Assembly: GCF_910592395.1 (NCBI RefSeq)
Contig: NC_088317.1
Coordinates: forward strand, 8,372,001 to 8,436,000
Source of the DNA: Lineus longissimus
Taxonomy: Eukaryota > Nemertea > Pilidiophora > Heteronemertea > Lineidae
DNA: 64,000 bases
Direction: 5' to 3'
The position numbers and the translations under genes were made by a program. The notes beneath the pieces are model-generated. The model searched no databases. It saw only the letters and a list, made by a program, of their open reading frames with translations, and was not told where the DNA came from. Shown here one piece after another: positions 48,301 to 60,300 of this stretch. Positions within the stretch are counted from its first letter, which is position 1. Every line of letters starts with the position of its first letter.

Positions 48301-51300
48301 CTGTGAAAAGAATAATGTTGTAGCAATAGTTTTGCTAAATGAAAGACTCGACTAACGTTGATTAATACTCGATTTTATCTCTGTCACTTTCCACGTTCGA
48401 ACCCGCTCGTCTCTCCGCTTCAACACCGCTCTGTCGATGACGTAACGACATTACGCGTCGTTGCGTCATCGACAGTACAGCGGGAAATACCGAGCGCAGC
48501 CGAGTGACGTAACACACGGGCGGGGATGGCCGGGTGACCGGCGCACGTCCGTAATGCTGGCGCCGCCGTGGCCAACCACGGAACCAAGACTGTGACCCAG
48601 TTCACCACATCATCCCCACCAAAAAAAATTTCAAATATCAAAAATTTTGAACAAAATAGTCCTCATATCTACGCTCCAGAATTCCAACTGTATTACAATA
48701 AGAAATAAACTATACAATATATACACCACACAATCCATTACGCACGAACTACCGGATCTCAGCAATGTCCACTATAATAATATATGAATCACAAACGCGA
48801 GCTGTACAACTATCTTTCCAATGTACAAGTCAGTTATATCCAACATGTCCAATATAATATTTACAAGGGATAACGTCCATCAAACAATCAGTCCGCTAGG
48901 AAGTCTGCTATATACAAAAATGAATCAACGTAGCACCATCCAATCCAGGCTTAATTCCCGCAAGCGTAATGAGTAACGATGTCAACAAGTAACGTACGGA
49001 CATGCTCTCTACCAACGTGGTGTGTGACAACCTGGAACGATAATCAAATATAAATTTAAGCCTTTTTACAGTAATTTACAAGTGGTTGTTACAGTTTACC
49101 GAAGGTGATCCTCAACGGTTCGTGCGGTTGTCCCAGGTGTCTCATGCATTCAGGATTCGGTGAGCTGCTTAGGATTTAATGAGTTCATGGGCTTATGCTG
49201 CAATAACACGCCAAACCCATATCTTCCCCCAACGAATATAAAACTACTCCGAAGGGTTCCAAGACGAAGAACAACATTGTATTCCTATTCATTCAATGAA
49301 TGGCATCCACGAGGAAACGGGTGACATCATCCATCCCCTGACGCAAATAATGAAAGCCCTCTCGGTCGAACGCAGCTCTACCAAGTGAAGGATGTTCAAT
49401 GGGGGTGAATCCCACATCTACCATCATCCTGCAAAAACTGCTAACACGAAAAACATGAAGAGGATTGTTCAATACAGATGGGGATAGTTGAGGCTGAAAG
49501 TGATAGAGGGGAATGTTTGGGAAACGATGGGTCAGCGACCGAAAAATATCTTCCATAAATGGGCGAGGATTGCCATACTGGCAGGTGTGGTTAAGACCAT
49601 GATTAAGGACGATGGCCCTACATTGGATGTTATGAAAAAGATATACGGTGTGCCTAACACCTTCGGCACGCTCGCCAGAATGAGAGATTGGATAAATTTC
49701 GCCAGATGGTTTGCAAAATCTGAACATAGAATCAGAAATAACTAAAATGGGGAGATCATAGGTTGCAGATTGCGCAACCACGGAGGGAGTTGGCGAATTA
49801 CCTGGAAGCAACTTGGCTTCAAGTTTGGCCAACCAACTCCCAACGTCCTTCTCGTCACCGTTATACACCTTGGTTATCGACAGCATACGCTCTTTGACAA
49901 AAGCCATCTCTACCGGCTCCACTTTCCAGGATTTCTTCACACGGGCCATAAATAGACAGATGCCATGAATCATACAGCCGGTCACCAACTCTCTTGTGTT
50001 CATAAGGTAAATATTACCCGCCTCCACGAGATGTTGCAGAGCCTGCCCGAACGAAATCTCAACATTGAGATAGCGATGTAATATGTCCTTAAGGAATAAA
50101 TAGACTTGTCTGCTGCTCCCCCTCTTCAATTATTTAACTTCAACAGGGAACGGGTCTAATTGTAAAATATCCATCTGTAAAGGCAAAATGGTGTAATTAC
50201 TTTATGCAATTATTGTGCTTCAGTATTTCTCTTCCAATAATTTCATATCTAATGATAACAATTATTTTCATATTTACATTAATACATTGGTTGCTTATTT
50301 ATTACAGATTGCTCTTGAGCCTAACATTCTTGTGGGCTCTTTTCCGACACAAAGTTACACTTTCAGTTAACTGCGGATAGCGAATCGGCGCGCGCAATTT
50401 CTCACGTGGTCTCAGATCATAGTTGCTTATAGTGGCATCAACAGAAACACCAGATACATCATGATTAGGAATCGGCAGGGGCTCTGCATGGTCCACACCG
50501 CTCTCCAAAGAGGAAGCATCACACGCCTCAAAAGGAGCTGCTTCATCCGTCACATTAGACTCTGATTTGTTAACACCTGGCTCTTTAGCGATTTCATTTA
50601 TTTTATCTGATCTAAGAACCATTGGTCTATAAGAACGGAATTCGAATTCAGAGTTTGAGCTGTAAGACTCATTATCTGACTCCTTCTTAGTCACAGTCGA
50701 CATCTTGTCATCATCGTCATCATCATCGTCATCGCTGGGTTTGTCCAACTCTTCGTTTTCTCTTGCATAGAAACGCTTCATATTATTCAGGTGGACAACT
50801 TTACTCTTCGGGACCTTCCCTTCCGTCGTTATTACTCTGTAGTTGACTTCGGATAACACATCTAACACCCGGAACGGTCCCATCCAACGACGGTAAAAAT
50901 TTGGGTGGAACGCCTGGCTTTACATAGTGGTTTCTGAGAAGCACCAAATCTCCAACGGCAAAGGAACCATCCTTAAATTTCCGGTCGTAGTATGTCCTTT
51001 GTCTCCGTTGTGCTAACTTAAGATTCGAACGAGCCCGATTGAATGAAGATTCGATTTTCGCCCTCAATTCTGATACGTAGTTGTGATAAGGAATCTCTCT
51101 ATCGGAATCTACAGTGCCGATGATCAAGTCTAAGGGTAGCTGCATCTCATCTCCGAAGGTTAAGAGAAAGAGTGTCTCTTCCGTGGAAACCTGAACGCTT
51201 GATCTGTATACCATTAACACACCAGGAAGGCGATCATCCTAGTCGCGACCTTCTTCATCAACCATGGCTGTCAGCATACTTTTCAAAGTCTTGTTAAGAT

Positions 51301-54300
51301 TTTCCACCAGACCATTCCCTTGTGGATGAAAAGCTGTCGTCTTCGTCTTGTGGATGTTGAGAATCTTGCACATGTCATCAAATACATTTGACTGGAAATT
51401 GGTTCCTTGATCTGTGTGTAGATTTTCTGGAGTACCGAAACGTGAAATGTAATCATTTACTATCACTTTGGCGCATGTTGTTGCCTTCTGATTGCGCAGA
51501 GGCCATGCCTCCGGCCACTTTGTAAAGGCATCTTGAAGGACAAGAATGAATTTGTGTCCCTTCCGAGACGGTGGATTAATCGGTCCTATGACGTCAACAT
51601 GTACCCTCTGATTCCTCCTCCCAACAGGAATGCTCTGTAATGGTCCTTTTGTTCCATGAGGAGGTGACTTACATTTTTGGCAAGTCTCGCATGATCTAAT
51701 AAGATCAGTAACTTCCCTTTTCATTTGAGGCCTCCAGCATCTCTCCCTCAACTTTGCTTTCGTCTTCCTTATTCCGAGGTGTCCTCCAGCAAATCACTCG
51801 TGTATTTCCCGGAAAATAGGTTTAATCAGGGACTTGGGTAATACCAATCTGTGGTTCTTATGTTTGGAATCCTTTTCTGGCCTAATGTACAGTAAACCAT
51901 TGGATATATCCATGCTAACTCTTTGTGCCCATAAGGCGCGTTCTAAGAGTCCATATCCTTGCAAAGTTGCTTTAGAAGGCTCACTCTTGTTTTCAGCTAT
52001 GTGGTCATAAAGGTTCCTAATTTCTGGGTCGGTCATCTGGGCTGTTGCAATAGCTTCTCTTGACAACATGGCAGGAAGCTCCTTGTTATCTGTCTTTACA
52101 CGCACAGCCTCAATTCTTTGTGTCGTAACATCATATTTCGTCGAATTTGCATGTCTTGACCACAGCCTGGGTACTGCATGCCTATCACCGCTGTCCAAGG
52201 AGTCTGCATTAAACACTGCACTTGGAGTGGCCTTGGTCTTTTCATGCGATTTATGATTATCTTTCTTGATATCTGTAGGTCCACAAGATGGGGAGTCTCC
52301 ATGCTGCCGCATCCTTAATGGGCGTCTCGAGAGAGCATCGGCATTGCCATGCTTTACACCAGGCTTGTGTTCAATGATAAAATCAAACTCCGACAGCCTC
52401 TCTATCCACCTCGCTATCTGACCAGATGGTTCCTTGAAGTTCAGAAGCCAGGACACTGCCATATTATCAACTCTGACCAGAAACTTTTTCCCAAGAAGGA
52501 AATAACGAAAGTGTTAGGCGAATGTTACAACGGCAAGCATCTCCCTTCTGGTAGTACTTTCTCAGACTCATCATTTTGTTTCTGAGACAACACTCCCCCC
52601 ATTCCGAAGTCGCTGGCATCAGTGTCTAATACAAACATTCCGGCACTCTCACTAAAATCAGGATGTGCAAGTACTGGTGAAGAAACTAAACTTTCCTTCA
52701 ATGACACAAATGCTTTTTCAAACTCGTCTGTCCAAACAAAGGTAGTGTTCTTTCTCGTTAGACGATGCAGTGGAGCAGCAGTATTTGCAAAGTTGTTGAC
52801 GTAATTCTGGTAGTATGTAGCTAGTCCCATAAAAGACCGGACTTCAGCGACAGAATTCGGCCTTGGCCATTCAGCTACCTTCTGTACTTTTTCCGGGTCA
52901 GTGGCAATTCCGTCCTTGGATACCACGTGCCCAAGAAATTTCACCAAGCTCCGGAAAAGCTTGCATTTACTTGGTTTAAGTTTGAGATTTGCAACTTGCA
53001 GACGTTCAAACACACTAGCTAGTTGCTTCAGATGATCCTCAAAGGTCAGCGAATGTACGATTATGTCGTCCAAGTATACCAGACAATGTTCCACGCCCCC
53101 TAGGACAATATTCATCATTCTGGTGAAGGTACTCGGTGCCGAGTTAAGCCCGAACGGCATCTAATTCCATTCATACTGTTGAGTTCCGACAACAAACGAA
53201 GTTTTGGCGCGATCCTCGGGTGCAACGCCTACCTGCCAATATCCGCTGGCACAATCTAGAGTTGTGAAGTATACCGATCCTGATAGGCTGTTAAGGGTAT
53301 CATCAATCCTTGCTAAAAGTTGGGCTGATTTAACTGTGCATGCATTCAGTTTTCTGTAATCCACACACAAACGAAACGAACCGTCGTGCTTCTTCGCTAC
53401 GACAATCGGCGATCTCCAAGGACTCTGCTTCTTATCAACTAGTCCTCTCTCTTCCAATTCTTTAACTGTGTTAAGTACGAAGGGTTCTTGATGTGGGGGC
53501 AAACGTCTTGGGTTCTGTTTGATGGGGAGGGCATCTCCAGTATCGATGGTGTGTTGAAGTACGGTCGTATGCCCCAAATCAAAATCACCCATTGAAAATG
53601 CAAATTGAAATTTCTCGATCAACTGGACCACCATTTCTCTTTTACCTGGATCCAGTCCAATGTCATGTATCTCCAATTTAAGCAGCAAGGACTCCAGACG
53701 GATCTTAGCCTCCTCGTCTTATTTGGTTTGAGTACCTTTCGCTTCACCGGTGCCATCTGGTTCTTGATCCTTAACTTTGGTACTAGTGACAGAAGAAATT
53801 AGACTAGGGTTGTTCCCTGACACTGTAACATTTGACTGTTGTTTATTTTCTTCTGCCGGTTTTCTTGGCGGTTTATACGTCTTGGCACAAGGTGGCTTCT
53901 GATCTCGTTCTGATCTCTTGGATTGTCTCGAATTGTTCTGTTTGTTTTCATTTTCGTCAAGCTCCTTTGCAGCCTCGACTTCAGCAACAGGGTGAAAATA
54001 TCCTAGTGTCTGATTAGTTCTGATATGCAAAGTCTTATCTGAAAAATTAGCAACTCTAACAGGCATTTTCCCGTTGATTGCTCTCACCAAACATCTTCCC
54101 GTTGTAAAATTGGTCTGATCTAACTTGGCCTCAACCATTCCCGGTACCAACTGGTTGAATGACACTGACTTGGCCAGTTTTCCAGGAAGTATCATTTCTG
54201 TGTTTGGAGGAATACACATTCCTTTTCCCAATAATATCCTACATACTTTTGATTTACCCGGTTGTCTCCTCAGAGGCAACTCCATGTCACCAAGATACAG

Positions 54301-57300
54301 AGTTACTGTATCGTAACTAATTGTACAATGGTTATCTGAAAAGAAATCACTTCCTAACAGACATGTATGTGACAAATTGTCAACAACTACAACTAAGTGG
54401 TTGAACTCCCGCGATCCTAAACTAACATTCACGTCGGCAACTCCTAGGATTTTCAAATTTTCCCCAGTGGCAGACTGTAGATTCCCTTCAGTTTCCTTAA
54501 TCTTCAGGTTAGGTGTCGCAGCTAAAATTTGTCTCCACAATTCGCCACTGATACAGGTAAGTGCAGCTCCGGTATCTAGCAACGCAGAGGTTGACACCCC
54601 CTGTATTTCTCCCGTAAAAAACAGGCTACGATCACTGAACTTAACCTGTCTTACAAACAATGTATCTGGTTTCCTCCTACTCTTAAAAATTCCAGCTTCT
54701 GGATTCAGCTTTGTTATCGCCTTCTCCACTACGGTAGCTTCCTTGGAATTCAACCCGATTTCTTTCTCTGTGCTATTTGATGCATCAGGAGTAGGAGCGT
54801 CCAATACACTTGTCTGTTCTTGTAGTGTAGACGTAGATTGTGACATCACTGTAAGCTCTGTCATTTCACAATTCGAAGGTTTATTAGCAGCTGCTGCTTG
54901 ATACCTAGGTAATGGTGGACCACCTGGTGACAACAGTTTACCAGGGCAAGCTGAGGTGCTCCTCTTCCTGTCTTGGTTAATGGCCTTCTCACTAGGAGGT
55001 TTCACTGGATCAGACTGCATTATGATTGGCTGCACCGGCTCTGTCAAATGTTGTGTCAATAACGGAGTATCCTTCAATTCACCATCAATAACGCTAGCTT
55101 TCACAGGAGATGTATGTATATGCTGTTGCATGGGTACTGCATGGCTATCACCGCTCTCCAAGGAGTCTGCATTAAACACTGCACTTGGATTTGCTCTAGC
55201 CGTTACATGATCCTGATTCAGAATAGACGACTGATAATCAATAACTGTAACATGTTGTGACTGAACATCACAAACACGGGACGATGAAGTGTTCTTCATC
55301 TGCCCACGGTTGTGACTATTGTCCCCGCTTATAAGATTTGATTCAACATCACAAACAAGAGTTGATGAAGAGCTCCTCATCCGCTCATGGTTGTAATTGC
55401 TTGATAGTGATACTGATTGTGGCATGTAGACATGTGATGTTTGCCCACCGGATGAGGTTTTCCTCTTCTGATTTTGATACCCACATCCTACAGTAACATC
55501 ATTGTAGGAGCTAGGTGTCCACGGGGGAGGTTGTGGTTTATCATAACCATGAATTAACGAGGTGTTCCTCTGCTCGTCATGGTTGTAATGACTGCCGTCC
55601 ATACTGTCACACATTTTTGGGGCTCCTACTGGGTTTACTTGGACTGTCCACCCCTTGACAATCCCTTCTTTGCGTGTCCCGAAACCAGTTTGGTACAATG
55701 GCGAGAAAGATGACCAAACTCATGGCAATTGTAGCATTCCAAAGTAGGGCACTGGGAAGGCCCATGCCCGTCGCCATGACAGCGCCAACACTGGTTGCAA
55801 GTGGAACTGCCCGTCTTCGACTTTTCCAAGTTGGTAATCCTGGTTTCTAACTTCTCCAGAAGATTGAGGACTCGACTCATCTCTGATGTCTGGTTTGGCA
55901 CCGAGGATGCTGCTATTACCGGATCAATATTTTCTATGACGTGAGGCTTATGCTCTTTCCTATGATGCGAGGAAGGTATTGCATACCAACCCTCCCTCAA
56001 AAGCATTTGAGCCACGTCAAGTTGGCGTGTTTTCCGGATGGCTTCGACCAGGCCAATTGGGGCACTCATTAGCAGTTGTTGTTTTATTTGATCAGTCACT
56101 ACATTTTAAATCAATGACATTAGGGCTATAGGCTAGGGCTGTCAGTTAGTTGTAGCCTACAATGTAGCCTACTTCAGGTCTATTGCCTTAGGCCTATACG
56201 CTAGAAGTAGTACAATCCGGACAGCAGCCTAGGCCTATGGGCAGGCTGCATGCACCACAAACTGCACACACACCTCATGATGACTCATGCATGCAACTTT
56301 TGCAAGCACAATGATGATGATGCATGCAACATGCACTAGACTAGGGCTAGGCCCCCATGTCTTTTCCAGCTTCGATCATCACAAAAACCGACAATCATGG
56401 ACCTGATGGTCATAGGCATAGGCAAAGCGTAAACATACCTAGTTATTTTATATCCTGACTCCTTGCTGCAGTCTACAACGTTCCGGGCAAGTGGTTCGTA
56501 ACAGGTCCTATCGAAGTGTTCGGAACAAATCACAGCCGATCGATTCTTCAGCTCAGGCTCCGACCAGTCTTTCCTTCTGCACAGCACAAAACGAACCAAT
56601 TTCGCTCGAATACCTTTCTCCAGCGGAAAAGCGTGAACTACGATCCCCGTAGCCTTGTTTGTAATGTTATTGCAACCTCCAACCACACATCTATTCGGCA
56701 TTTTTAAAAGACAAATCTAGAACTCAATCGCATAAACTACATATAATGGCGTACATACAGCCTCGATCTCATAATCTGGCCCGGTTCCTTCAGATACGTC
56801 ATCGGCCGAGATCACCGAAGTGTTCCGAAGATGCAGGCCTAATTGTGTTTGCTAGCCGACGATCGAATTCCACGAACAAAATGCTTAATAAAAAAATTAT
56901 GATAGATTTTTATTTCAATGTTAGCATCGTATTATGGACAATTTGTACCAATAATTAATCACTGTAAGCGGTTTTTCCCATAACCGAACAGTCCACAGGA
57001 GGAACAAATTACATGTACTGTACAAACCACTTTAGGCTCTAAAACCCACCACAATGCAAATGTCTATGCTACTATAGTGTAGTAGAAGAAAGTTAATGAA
57101 AAATTAAACTTTATGTCCTCAGAACAGTAACCTGATTAATGCCATGTCCACAACACTGTCATAACTTGTAGGCAATACAGTGCCTTGATTGAGTATTACT
57201 TTTATACAAATCTAACCCAAACCGGGGCTTTGTACACACACCCTGGACGCCGGGGTGGTGCAGGCAGTTGAGCAACTTTTGGTGGTGGTACAACGGTGTT

Positions 57301-60300
57301 AGTGCTTTCAACATTACAACAAGAACCAATGCCTTTTTCAACAGATGGAGCATTGTCTTGCACCGAAATGTCTAGTGATCTGGGAGCAACATTAGGATTC
57401 TAAGAAACAACAGAAGTGTCTTGCTCAGCCATAGCGGCTAGCAGGCCCACTGCAGGAAGTTCAGGAGTAATGTCCACTTGCTCCTGCACATAACCCTTGC
57501 GGATATGATCGACATGCCTGCGGACCATGCGCCATCAACTAGTTCAACAACAAATGACGTGGGCCAGTTTTCTCAGCAATCGCCTCACTTAGCCAACAAG
57601 TTCCACTACTAAAGTTGGTCACATAAACCTTATCACGCACTTCGAAATCGCGTCCCTTTGCATGAGTATCATGGTACAGTTTCTGTTTGCCCTGCTTCTC
57701 CTCAAAAGTCACTCGTACGTCATGATGTAGCAAGTCGACATGAGTTTTAATCTGACAGTTAAACATCATCTCCGCTTCTGTTCGACCAGTGGTAGCATGC
57801 GGAGTACTGCGATATTTGAACAAGAATCGCGCTGACTTTGCCTCCATAGAGCCAGACACCAACTTATCGATACCCTCCTTGACCGACTGAACGGCTCTCT
57901 CATCTAAATCATTCGAAGCTGGATGTTTATGCGCAACTTTGATATGTTTCACACCATTCCTACTCATGAATGTTTGAAACACCTCACTCACAAAGTTTGT
58001 CCCATTATCGCTTACTACGGTATCGGGAAGACCAAACCTCGCAAATGTTATACGCAGTTTCTCCACAGTAAGTTCAGCAGTACTCGAGTTTATGACGTGT
58101 ACCTCGATCCAATCAGTATACGCATCAACTATTATCCAGAGCATTTTCCCCTTATATGGTCCTGTATAATCAATATGCAGACGGGACAATGGCATGGAAG
58201 GGTACTCCCATGGATGTAACATTGCCTTGGCAGGTGCATGCCTTCGAATCTGACACGCTTCACAATGTCTCACTTTGTCCTCCAAGTCCTTATCTAATCA
58301 TGGCTTCCAAACATAATGGCGAGCAAAAGTTTTCATGCGCACAGTACCCGGATGGGCCTCATGAATCAATGACAGCACTCGCCTTCCAGCAGCCTTTGGA
58401 ACAATCACACGCGCTCCCCGAAGAAGACAGCCGCCTTTAATAGACAGTTCTGATTTCCTAGTGAAGTAAGGACGGAGTTCTTCCTCCTCAGCTGTTGCAG
58501 GCTATCCATTACTAACAAAACGACGCAAACGTGACAGTACTGGATCGCGATCAATGAGATACTTGATGAGTTCCACATCAAACGGAGAAGCTTCCATAAA
58601 CTCTAGAAGACAGACAGTTTCAGCAGGCAATGGCACTTCACGAGCAGACTCAGGCAACGGTAATCTACTCATGGCGTCAGCCGCACACATTTCTGATCCC
58701 GGTTTGTACTTTAGAACATACTGATATGCCTCAAGAGTCAACGCCCAACGTTGGATTCGCGCAGAAGCCATCGGTGGTACCGGTTTGTCCTCGCTCAGTA
58801 GAGATTATAACGGCTTATGATCGTTGTAAATGAAAAACTCATGTCCGTATAGGTAGGAATGAAACTTCTTCACTCCCCACACAATCGACAACGCTTCTCT
58901 CCAACTAAGAATAGTTACGCTCAGCAGCCGACAGTGTCCTTGATGCAAAACAAACGGAACGCTCGTCACTATTTCCAAACCGATGAGAAATCACGGCACC
59001 GATGCCTACTGGTCAGGCATCACATGAGAGTACACTGTCTTCGGTCGGATCATAGTGCACAAGCGCCTGTGACGACTGTAGTAAGTCCTTGGATTTCTGA
59101 AAAGCTGACTCCTGCTCAGGGCCCCAGTGAAAGCGCACATTTTTCACCAGCAGCTCATGCAGTGGAGCCAACAGCATCGACAAATTCGGTAAGAGCTTTG
59201 CATAGTAGTTCAGACATCCCATGTAAGTTCGTAACTCCTTGACATCCGTAAGTGCTGGAGCTTGGGCAATAGCGCGCACCTTCTCCTCGACCGGGTGAAT
59301 ACATTCCGCATCGATCCGATAACCGAGGTAAATGACGCTATCAGCCAGAAACACACATTTTTCCAGCTTGATCCCTGCTTCAGAGAGTCGGCGCAACACC
59401 TCATTCAGAATTTTCAGATGCTCCTCATCACAGCCGTCCATCCTAGCGACTACGTAAAGAAGACCACTAAGGACAGAATCGATAATCCGCTGAAAAATTG
59501 CGGGCGCGGAATTTACGCAAAACGGTAGGCGGTTGTACTGAAACAGCCCCCTTGGTGTATTGATTGTTGTATACTTCTTCGATTCCTCGTCCAACTCAAT
59601 CTGTAGATACGCATGCTTCAAGTCCAGTTTCGTAAACTTCTTGCCTCCAGCAAGTTTTGCATAAAGGTCCTCAACCTTTGACATTGGGTATTTTTCAACC
59701 ATGGCAACCTTATTAACCGTAAGCTTAAAGTCACCGCAAATTCTGACAGTTTTCTTGTCTGCCTTTAACACTGGGACTATTGCCGCAGCCCAGTCAGCAA
59801 ATTTCACAGGAGACAAAATACCCTCAGACCTCAAGCGATCAAGTTCAGTATCAAATTTGTCGCTTATTGCGTATGCGACACTACGCGGTTTGAAAAACTT
59901 CGGCGTTGCGTCAGGGTCGACGTACAATTTTCCTTTTACACCCTTAACTTTGCCAAGTTTTCCATCACCAATATATGGGTATTTACTAAGGATCGACTCC
60001 ACCGTAAATTTATTCACACCCTGATGATCCGAATCACCGCGGTAAACGCGGTGTAAATCAAGTTGAATTATCGACAACCAATCGCGGCCCATTAGTGTAG
60101 GACCGTCCCCATTAACTACAAGCATGGATAAACATGCCCAGCGCGGACAATTGCTCACCTGTGTAGGTGCGTAACCTACACTTTGCCGGTTTTAAACGTG
60201 CACGGTCACCAAATTCTTTGAAAAAACGTTTTCTCACACACCAACGTAACTGCCGCACCTGTGTTGATTTCCATCGAAATTTCACGATCGTTAACCACCA

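Larger units (their letters stand above)
48302..56100 (-). mobile_element. Ty3/Gypsy LTR retrotransposon with an extra 3' ORF
   Basis: The minus-strand order is nucleocapsid (56099), protease (about 54575), reverse transcriptase (53688-52525), RNase H (to 51794), integrase (51751-50302), an additional 278-codon ORF (50129-49293), a polypurine tract (about 48613-48625) and the 3' LTR (48612-48302). The 5' LTR and most of gag were not found, so the 5' end is truncated or replaced. Stops at 53161, 51239 and about 51793 and a frameshift near 52520 make it inactive. It lies in intron 3 of the kringle/lectin gene, in antisense. Confidence 0.9.
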
